Source: Spongospora subterranea f. sp. subterranea (taxonomy: Eukaryota; Endomyxa: Phytomyxea; Phytomyxea; Plasmodiophorida). Taken from it: a stretch of 64,000 bases of DNA. Position 1 is the first letter of the stretch. Each line of letters begins with the position of its first letter. The stretch is taken from the NCBI GenBank assembly GCA_049724395.1, contig JAUGWO010000172.1:58989-122988 (forward strand), in the 5' to 3' direction. The notes below the pieces were generated by a model that had not been told where the DNA came from, did not search any database, and was given only the letters and a program-made list of their open reading frames with translations. Of the stretch, positions 55,861 to 64,000 are shown one piece after another. Position numbers and translations under genes: made by a program.

Positions 55861-58800
55861 TTACTTGGCTTTGAATTGCTTGGCTTTGAACCGACAAAGG
55901 ACATGTGCGAATATTATGCCCTTTTTTCTGGCACCTGCTCCAACGAATTTGCTGCTCTTCTGGGACTTCGTGAATTCGAGCTCGGATCCGACGTTTTTTT
56001 GTCGTCCTCGCTTTGGTACGATCACTGGAGGTTTGGTGATTCCATCGCTAACCAGTTCGTCAACCGGGATTGGAATGATCGGTGAGATGTAAGCCGAGAT
56101 TAAGGAAGCAACTAGGTAACACGGATGAAGAAAATTTAGGTACGTCGCTTCTGACAAAAATATGGGTCTAGTCGTCATGCTGATCTTGTTCTTTCTTTAA
56201 AGCAGCTTTATTCATTCGATCGTCTTTTCTCAGTTTGCCCTTGAATTGCGTGCGACGATCGCCAAAAAATGGTCAAACCGCACAGAAATCAGCTCGTCCT
56301 GTGCGTTCAAACCAAAGAGCTCAAAAACCAGAAATCAATGTAGTCCAGGCGAGTCTGTTTGAGTTGTGTAAGCTTAATAAAGCTGCTTTAAAGAAAGAAC
56401 AAGATCAAACAATTCTTCAACTTACAAAGCAAGACCTTGAACTGAAAGTTGTCCTGGAGTCAATATGGAGAGAGCACGTTTCAAAGAATAATTCAGGTCA
56501 AGCTCTTTGGTTTGAACGCACAGGACGAGCTGATTTCTGTGCGTTTTGACCATTTTTTGGCGATCGTCGTTTTCCTGGAAGACATTCTAATCCAATTTGC
56601 CGACAAGCAATTCAAGGACAAACTGAGAAAAGACGATCTGCATTGTCTTTCAGTCGTTTACATCGTTGGTATAAATGACTGGGACGTTGGAGAGGGGGCT
56701 TGATCAGGGTAGTTAGTTAACGTGACCTTGATAGCTTTTTCTAAGTAAAAAATTAATTTATGTTCCTGTTCACACCATTCGTAATCACCATTAATTTCCT
56801 ACTTAGAAAAAGCTATCAAGGTCACGTTAACTAACTACCCTGATCAAGCTGTCAACCAACTCACTGCCTGCTGGGATTCGTTTGTTTTCTAAGTTGGAGA
56901 TTAGGAGTTGAGAATTACGAATGGTGTGAACAGGAACATAATGTTTTAAAGACGTGTTCGTGTGGACTTTTTCAAGAACTCGGTAAACCATGTTCTCACG
57001 CCGCGGCCGCGATCAGTTTCATCGGTGGAAAGAGCTTAAAAACCAGTCAACGACGTCTCCGCAAGAAAAGGCAATACAAGTTCCAAACCAAATTCAAGGC
57101 GCGTAAATTCATCTATGGCAAAACAACGTACCCGCAGAACTCACTAAATACGGCGCGGAAGTTCGGAGGGAGTAGATTATGAAATCTAGTATTCGTGATG
57201 GCCGTATTTAGTGAGTTCTGCGGGTACGTTGTTTTGCCATAGATGAATTTACGCGCCTTGAATTTGGTTTGGAACTTGTATTGCCTTTTCTTGCGGAGAC
57301 GTCGTTGACTGGTTTTTGAGCTCTTTGGTTTGAACGCACAGGACGAGCTGATTTCTGTGCGTTTTGACCATTTTTTGGCGATCGTCGTTTTAGTAAAGCG
57401 TTGATTGTCTTGTTCAAATCTTGCTTTGTAAGTTGAAGAATTGTTTGATCTTGTTCTTCTCTTTACAAAGTACTGGTTTCTTAATCGGAACTACATAAAC
57501 TTAAATCCCTAACCCCCAAATACCCTAAAAACACTTTTTCAGGATTGACCGATCATCATGCAACCCCGCCGATGAAACTGATCGCGGCCGCGGCGTGAGA
57601 ACATGGTTTACCGAGTTCTTGAAAAAGTCCACACGAACACGTCTTTGTATCAAGATCAACGCTGCGGTATGTGTCTGCATTTTCGCTTTTGACGTTAAAC
57701 ACAGAATCCGAAAATCTGAAAATTCACGACTTCGTCCGTCCTGCAAAGTGTTGTTGTACTCAGTTTTGAAAGCGAAGCGTAATTTCTGTGGATAGGTTGC
57801 GGTATTTGGAGAGTCTGGTGAACCTTTGTTTGGATACGTTTTCGATGAACTTAACGAAGACGTTTAAATAACTGCCATTACGCAACTTTTCCATCGTTGA
57901 GTTCATGGTCTCTGCACTGTTGGACGTATAGATGCCGTATCTTGGAACAGGAAAAAGGCTCGTAGCCCAGGTTCTAGGATCGCTGGCCATCAAATACTCA
58001 TAGATAAGCTCATTCCGATTACGAATATACGTTAATGCAACGGCTAAGCTTTCTTGAGTGGCTGCTTTCACAGCGTGCTGTATTCTTCCTTCAACATCGC
58101 GGAAATTTCTTTTCACGTTCTGTTCAAGATGAAACATGCAAATCGACTCCCGCATCATAGGTAAAATGCGAACTTGAGCATTGTGCATACCTTTTTCGCG
58201 GTCATATATATTAACAAAGAGCGGATTGTTGATCGACTCAATGGATACCTTCAAATTCGTGTAGAAAAAAGCGCATTGACATTCGTCTTCTGTGGGTACC
58301 ACCGCTATGGCCAAAGGTATTATCTGTCGTTCACCGTCAAGGATATTAGCGGCCATGATCATACCACCGTATTTGCTTGTCATGTGACAAGCATCATTAA
58401 CAATGACAGGAAAACACACGTCAACTGCTTCAGAAGCATATTCAAAACAAAGAAACGCACGATAAATACTGTCATCATCACGGCGCTCAAACAGCGTAAT
58501 GGGTGCCTGGATTTTTGAGTGCAAATCGCCGCAAATAATCTTCAATTTTTTGAAACGACTCGTCGTTAAGCATTTCACTTTGTGCCTTTAGATTGTCTAA
58601 AGATTTCCACGCCGTGAAATACGGAACCGTTGCTTCAAACTGTCCTTTAACTATGTTCTGCAGATCTTTCGGGTTAAACACCGAAAGGGATTCCTTGTGC
58701 GGTTTGATAATTTCTGCCAAAGCTTTAGTTGTTGTAGATTTCAGCAGCGAATCTTTACAAAACGGCTAATGGCATAGGTTTAACTGTTTTGCTTTCACGT

Positions 58801-59096
58801 TCCCATCCTTATGTCGATAACAAGTGACTCGAAATTGGCATTTATCCTGTCGGATCCGTTCTTGAGCTGAGAGCCCCGCCACAGAAACGGCACATAGCAA
58901 TGAACTTCGACGGTTCACTGGTATGAATAACATAGTCGCAGTTCATCTTCAAGCACAGCGTAGTAAATGCCTGTCTGAAAGCGGGCATGCTCTCAAAGGA
59001 ACATTGCAACGGTTCGCTCATGGTAGGCAAGTGATTGGCGAGCTGGATTGGCGTGACAGTAAAGTTTAAAACTGCGTTTTTGGGGTACTTTAGCAA
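55861..59096 (-). pseudogene. MULE (Mutator-like) transposon gene, rearranged
   Basis: N-terminal piece 59096-58842 (YVIHTSEPSKFIAMCRFC), then the transposase core at 58720-57760 with VNDACHMTSKYGG (first Asp), NIYDREKGMHNAQ (second Asp) and CMFHLEQNVKRNF (C-x-x-H). A SWIM zinc finger (CSCGLF-x6-PCSHAAAA) follows at about 57645-57560, and a C-terminal IPVPVDELV then ITKPPVIVPKRGRQKN piece at 56178-55861. Together these are the complete MULE domain set. A stop separates the N-terminal piece from the core, and the region between SWIM and C-terminus is broken up by inverted duplications, including a second SWIM copy on the plus strand at 56955-57030. Terminal repeats were not recognised. Confidence 0.8.
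56200..57650. repeat. Nested inverted duplications of the MULE 3' region
   Basis: Inverted pairs: 56273-56340 with 56505-56570; 56376-56440 with 57413-57470; 56699-56748 with 56800-56850; 56761-56785 with 56914-56940; 56955-57030 with 57564-57645; 57037-57155 with 57198-57312. The 56505-56570 block also recurs in direct orientation at 57310-57390. The blocks are short and interleaved, so more than one event is needed. Confidence 0.8.
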
Positions 59097-59311
59097 TAAA
59101 GATCTAGATTTGGGGTATTTTGTAAATTACGCGTTGAAACAATTGTCGAGTTAATAAGGTGTCCCGTACTGTATATTGCACAAGATGATGAGTTTGAAGT
59201 TCTTAGCAATAAAGTTCTAGATTTGGGGTATTTTGTAAATTACGCGTTGAAACAATTGTCGAGTTAATAAGGTGTCCCGTACTGTATAATGCACAAGATG
59301 ATGAGTTTGAA
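59089..59311 (+). repeat. Tandem duplication of about 115 bp
   Basis: Two copies, starting TTAGCAATAAAG at 59089 and about 59203, both holding GATTTGGGGTATTTTGTAAA and GGTGTCCCGTACTGTA and ending GATGAGTTTGAAGTTC. The CAGTACGGGACACC read on the minus strand resembles a pogo/Tigger terminal repeat next to a TA. Confidence 0.8.
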
Positions 59312-60120
59312 GTTCACCAAGAATTCGCAGAAGATGGTGTACTGGCAACAAATTCCGAAGTCTCGGGGCCAAATGACGATAAGGCTAACGATGATGAATC
59401 TGAGGATCCTGATGCAAGGACATTGGAGAACAGGATCAGCGCGTTACAGATGTCAATTGAAAATCTCAGTGGGAGTACACTAGAGTTTTTTCAAGAAATC
59501 AAAACGTTGCGTCGCTTTTTGTATGATTTGTGCAGAGAGCACAGCGCGCAATCCCTTGCGGGCCTGAAACAGATGGATATTCGCTCGTATCTTGCAAACA
59601 CTTGCTGGAAAGTTAAGAATATGTGTAATTCTAATTATATTTTATTTATCACTTAAATATAACGTATTTCTCCAAATACGCCATAGAACCGACATCCGTG
59701 GATGTAGTGTATGTTTTTTGGAGAAATTACGTTATAAATAAGTGATAAATAAAATATAATTAGAATTACACATATCCTTAAATTTTCAGCAAGTCCATGC
59801 AAAATACGAGCGAATATCCATCTGTTTCAGGCCCGCACGGGATTGCGCGCTGTGCTCTCTGCAAAAATCATACAAAAAGCGACGCAACGTTTTGATTTCT
59901 TGAAAAAACTCTAGTGTACTCCCACTGAGAATTTCAATTGACATCTGTAACGCGCTGATCCTGTTCTCCAATGTCCTTGCATCAGGATCCTCAGATTCAT
60001 CATCGTTAGCCTTATCGTCATTTGGCCCCGAGACTTCGCAATTTGTTGCCAGTACACCATCTTCTGCGAATTCTTGGTGAACTTCAAACTCATCATCTTG
60101 TGCAATATACTGCTCAAAAT
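59282..60120. repeat. Inverted duplication of the pogo transposase 3' end
   Basis: 59282-59640 (plus) and 59760-60115 (minus) are near-identical with about ten differences, head to head around a 120-base centre that itself contains ACATCCGTGGATGT. The plus arm lacks the proper stop and reads on to 59656. Confidence 0.85.
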
Positions 60121-61529
60121 CCATTGGTTGAGCTGACAGCTCGTTGATTTGATCAGGGACTATTTCATCGAATTCGTCAAAGATTTCATTGTCGATGAAA
60201 TCGTCGTCAGGGGCAACAGCATCCAGAAGGCCAGTGTGAGCCCAGCAATTTTTTATGGAAGCTGGTGTTATCATTTTCCATGCGTCTCTGCACCAGGACA
60301 TGGTTTGCAGGATGTCAACCTTATAGATATCCTTTGCTTGGATCTTGTCGCAATCCATGGCCAATCCCAGTTGGAACGATCGGTAGCGCTTCTTGAAAGC
60401 AGCAATAATGCCAGCATCCATTGGCTGAATGAGCGATGTTGTATTCGGAGGGAGGAACATAACAGTAATGTTCGAAAGATCCAGTGAGCGAACAGCATGA
60501 GTTGGCGCATTGTCCAAGAGCAGCAAAAACTTGGCGCTGCTCTTTCTTACATCTCGATCAAATTTTTCAAGCCATTGTTGAAACAGTAAGCTCGTCATCC
60601 ACGCTTTTTTGTTCCATCGATAGTAAAACCCATACTCTTCTGCTCGCTTCTTCTTGAAACAGCGAGGTTGTTGAGAATGCCCAATAAAAAATAATGCTCG
60701 TTTCTCAGTTCCATTACTGTTAGTGCACAGAACTATAGTCAACCATTCGCTTTTTGTCCTTTTTCATGCCGCCCAGTTGTCGTGAGGCAATTGTGCGATC
60801 TGGTCCCATATAAAAAAACAATCCAGTTTCATCCATATTGAAGACGTCCGACGGTTTATGTCGCGATACTATTTGTTGTAAGGCTGGTAGTTTAGCCCTT
60901 ATTGCTTCAATATCGGCAGATCCCCTCTCTCCTGCAGGTTTCATCGATTTGAAATTTCGGCGGAGAAGAAATTTTTGAAGCCATCCATTCGAAAAGGCAG
61001 GACAGTCGTTTTCGGGAGTCGCCAATTCATCGGCAAATAGTTGTGCCCTTTTCTGCACAATCTGCCAACTCAGTGCAATTCCGCGTTCTCCGCAACCAAT
61101 GACCCACAAAACCAAAGCATCGTCCAAACCAGAAAATCTAACCAGCCGAGGCCTTTTCAGTTTTAACTCGGAATCAGGAACGTCAGTAGTGTCTCTTATC
61201 ACTTAGAATGTTTGATATAGCTGGCTGACTCAGAGCTTTCTGCATCTTAAACTCTTGTTTTGCCCATTCAGCAATTTTCTTCTGCGTCATTTGGGATTTT
61301 CAAGGGATTTCTGGCGAATCTTAAGGCATAGGGACATTGTCAGATTGCCGGAGTTAGCAGCAATAACTTTAGACTCTTTGATGACAGTGCTAATAGTAGC
61401 CTGACTCAGTTGATGAAGCTTGAATTCTCTTCTTGCTATCTCAGCCACTTTTGCTTGCATTTTAGGATTGACTTGATCAATTTCCAAAACGAGAACGTTT
61501 AGAGGGTGACAGTTCCCTTTATGCGACAC
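59786..61529 (-). pseudogene. Pogo/Tigger-like transposase (CENP-B type), frameshifted
   Basis: Two helix-turn-helix segments come first (VAEIARREFKLHQLSQATIS at 61529-61287, and IAEWAKQEFKMQKALSQPAIS at about 61290-61205). Next is a CENP-B-like part with FSNGWLQKFLLRRNF. The DDE_1 catalytic core has VFNMDETGLFF, FLLLLDNAPTHA and IQPMDAGIIAAFK. Frame changes separate the three main readings (near 61290, near 61200 and near 60735). The C-terminal acidic/coiled tail ends at 59786. The gene is full length in content but not translatable in one frame as read. Confidence 0.8.
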
Positions 61530-61928
61530 CTTAGACGCTACAGGAATAACACAAGCGAGAGCTTGCTGACACTTTTCTGCTTTTGAGAACCAGACCCGCT
61601 GACCATATCCTTCTTCATCCTTGCCATAGGGAGTCCCGCAAAAGCGATGAACGCTCCGATTACAATCTGGACATCTGGCTCATTCAAAGACTCAGTAATG
61701 AGAATGCTATCGAAGAACAATGTTCATACTGATGAGAACCGGATCCGCTTATTGGCTCGTTGCAGACAGGGCAGGCAATGACGTGACCCAATGGTCTCCA
61801 GGTTCAGTCTGCTTCTGCGCATTCAAGATAGTTGCGTGACGGCGCAGTTGAGTACCGAGTGTGCTCAGGTACCGCCCTCTCAACGTCGGGGAACCGGAAG
61901 TCCGTCCGTGGAACATAGGACTGAGATA
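61530..61928. other. Spacer between transposons
   Basis: No gene recognised. Confidence 0.4.
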
Positions 61929-63782
61929 CTCCCTCCGTTCGGAAATAGATCACGCACCTTTTTTTTTGTTCGGAAATACCTATTAAAAGCTCAGGGATCC
62001 TGTGTTCAATAATTAAAGAATCTCAATTCATCTGTTTGGTGTCCTTGGGTGACGCTGTAGCAGTTTTATTTGATGGAATGGGCAGGGAAAAGCTCAGAAA
62101 ACGGGTTCAATGAGGATTTTATTCATCAGTACTCTCTGCATCCTTCTTCGCTTGATGCAAAACTGCAGTTTCACATGGCATTGCATCTGGTAAATCATCT
62201 TGGCGCCTAAGATGTTCCTTGCCCATATGAGGCAACTTGTAATTATTGCCCCCCTTCACTTTCATTATCTCTGTCATACATAGCTGGAGAGTTAAAGAGA
62301 TATCGTTAAGCTTTTCCCTATCCATTTTCTCAAACGAAATTGTGACAGCGTCGACCAGTTCGTCGATATTCTTGGGTGCTTGTTGGTGCTGGAGGGATTG
62401 AATGGCGCGAAAAAAGCCCAGATCAAGAACGTTCAGGTCTGGGCTGTTCGCTGGCTGAAAGGTCAACTGAATGTCAAATCCATCTTTTCTCGCCTCATTA
62501 ATAAATTCTTCGTCTGAAGCGTGAATATGTGGTCTGGCATTGTCCTGCTGGATATAGATGGGTCCAGTCCAATAACCTGGCCATTTCAAACGAATCGCTG
62601 GCATGACTTTGTCAATAAGGCACTTTCTGATCACGTCTTTGTTAATGGCCTCAATGGGTTTGGTGACCATAGTTCCAATCGGGCGGTTTTTGCTGCTTCG
62701 TTTTGCTGATTCTTGGAAGACAAATGGGAATATTCCCAGCTTTCCGTTGAACCATTTGTTCCTAGCCCGGTCCCATCGCGGTCGAGCTACTGCTGCCATG
62801 AACATAACTTTGATGATGAAGCGTTTGCTCTTGCAAGTACGATGTGGTGGAGTTTCATCTGACGCCAAGTAAAATCGTCGAGTAGTTTGAGTCATATAAA
62901 ACCATTTCTCGTCAATATGGACAACGTTCATCATGTCATGAAAAACTGGATTAAGATTGGGTGACACGGTTACCATGGAGATGCAAAACTTCAGCCTTGT
63001 CATCATATTGGCCTCAGTGAGGAATGGCTTTATTGCGTTTGAGTGCGCCTTCAGAACTCCGTCCTTGACTCTTGCATGTACTGTGGATGCGGAAAGATTC
63101 AACGCGCACGCTAGCGACCGAATGTTCGATCGTTGTTGTAACGGAATTTGTTTGATTCTCTCTGGATCAATGATGATTTTCTTTCGACCAACGTTTCCTC
63201 GTTTTTGTGAAAAAGGAACGGCAGGATGTATTCCGTTGCCACTGGTTTTCACTCCCTGGTTCCATATCCTACTCACAGTTCTGCGCGAAACAGCGAATTG
63301 ACGGCTTGCTGATGCAATTGACCCACCAACAAACTTTCCTGCAATACTCATCTTCAAAAAATATATTCGTATATCACGCGCCGCTGATCATCAGTAAGGT
63401 TTTTCTTTCCTTTTCTACCAGCAAATTCTTCTGGAACGATGACGATATCCGCTGACTGTTGAATCTCGGCTATTGCTTTCTCAGAAGCCATGTTGTCTTC
63501 TCCAGCTCGGCTGAGGTCTTCTGCAGGTGCAGTCATGTTTTCAGATGTTAGATCAACAATGTCGATGCAGCGGTGCCACTTAAACAAATCCTGTAAACCC
63601 TAATTTTTATGCGGACCTATTTTATAGTTAGAAATGACCCTCGAAGCTCAAAATTTCGGGACAGAACTTGCACTTTAGGGCTGCCTCATGATCCAATTCT
63701 AACAAAGGGGGTTACGCTGTATCAAACAACCTTAATCCACGCACTTATTTCAAACAGGACTTTTGTTTCCGAACGGAGGGAG
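61929..63782 (-). mobile_element. Stowaway-like mariner element (DD39D), both ends present
   Basis: Terminal inverted repeats start CTCCCTCCGTTCGGAAA at 61929 and end with its reverse complement at 63782, each flanked by TA (61927-61928 and 63783-63784), the expected target duplication. The CTCCCTCCG end is the classic plant Stowaway/mariner terminus. The element is 1854 bases and carries one transposase gene on the minus strand. It is the only element here with ends, target duplication and an almost complete gene, so it is probably young. Confidence 0.9.
62119..63587 (-). CDS. Mariner-like transposase, DD39D
   Basis: The main frame runs from ATG 63357 to 62119 (412 residues). An upstream frame from 63587 ends in NLTDDQRRVIYEYIF, which is normally continuous with the helix-turn-helix FAVSRRTVSRIWNQG. 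The two are offset at a run of six T near 63360, so either one base is missing there or translation starts at 63357. Catalytic residues: HIDEKWFYM (first D), YIQQDNARPH (second D) and SPDLNVLDLGFF (third D), with 39 residues between the last two. TCKSKRFIIKVMFMAAVARP and the PIGTMVTK motif are shared with oomycete and plant relatives. It cuts and pastes the element at TA sites. Confidence 0.87.
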
Positions 63783-63784
63783 TA

Positions 63785-64000
63785 GGTTATTAGTGATGGG
63801 CGGCAACAGCAGGCGCCACATTGCCTCCTCAACAAATCATGAAATGCACTTGTGGGAGTAAAAGGGTCTGGCCTCAAACAAGGATCGGCATGCGGGGCTC
63901 GTCCTTGTACTTCGGTCTTGCTTTGGAAATCGGCAACTCTGGCACGTTTGGGGATTACGGGTCTTGCATGAAGGATCGGCGACTGTGGCACGCTTTGGAA
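63785..64000. other. No gene recognised at window end
   Basis: A short stretch with loosely repeated GGATCGGC and GGCAC motifs. Confidence 0.3.

Noticed and set aside
1500-60120. All inverted duplications as whole-genome-amplification chimeras
   Set aside because: The arms differ by many substitutions and indels, so the duplications are old in sequence terms. Long reads would still be useful for the most similar pair (59282-60115).

Overview
The window is eukaryotic nuclear DNA. Genes are split by many very short GT-AG introns. I could place more than 25, almost all 42-64 bases long, and several conserved proteins read through completely once these are removed. The gene set is protist-like: an ALKBH8 RRM-AlkB-methyltransferase protein, a cytoplasmic-type dynein intermediate chain, a plant-type Deg/HtrA protease, a Skp1-type GlcNAc transferase and a Rho GTPase. 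The mariner element resembles plant and oomycete DD39D elements. A SAR-type protist (stramenopile or rhizarian) fits, but I cannot name the species.

Layout. 1-4.0 kb: a decayed Harbinger-like transposase end, then an unrecognised gene present as an inverted pair around a mariner-type terminal repeat. 5.3-12.7 kb: a dense host block with a GlcNAc transferase, a multi-pass membrane protein, a TFIIB-like factor, a Rho GTPase, a hairpin-forming 36-bp repeat array and ALKBH8. 13.3-17.3 kb: a broken Ty1/copia fossil and a second retroelement scrap. 18.2-29.3 kb: Deg protease, LSM14/Scd6, dynein intermediate chain, SMARCAL1-like annealing helicase and DEAD-box helicase. 29.9-31.8 kb: a foldback, a Ty3/gypsy scrap and an 82-85 bp array. 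31.9-46 kb: an intact 12-exon MBOAT acyltransferase, then three copies of a secreted cysteine-free repeat protein. eIF2B-beta, a small unknown protein and a 60-bp minisatellite lie between copies 2 and 3. 46.5-51.4 kb: two unrecognised genes and a TBC Rab-GAP. 51.9-64 kb: a transposon-rich end with Harbinger-like, MULE, pogo/Tigger and Stowaway-like mariner copies, many with inverted duplications.

Most host genes are unrelated housekeeping functions: RNA metabolism (ALKBH8, LSM14, DEAD-box, eIF2B), membrane traffic and cytoskeleton (Rho, TBC, dynein), DNA maintenance (SMARCAL1) and lipid remodelling (MBOAT). The best candidate for something undescribed is the triplicated secreted family at 34.7-45.8 kb, whose coding regions look more alike than most of the duplicated flank. 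The other theme is the number of diverged inverted duplications, from 50-bp arms to nearly 900-bp arms.
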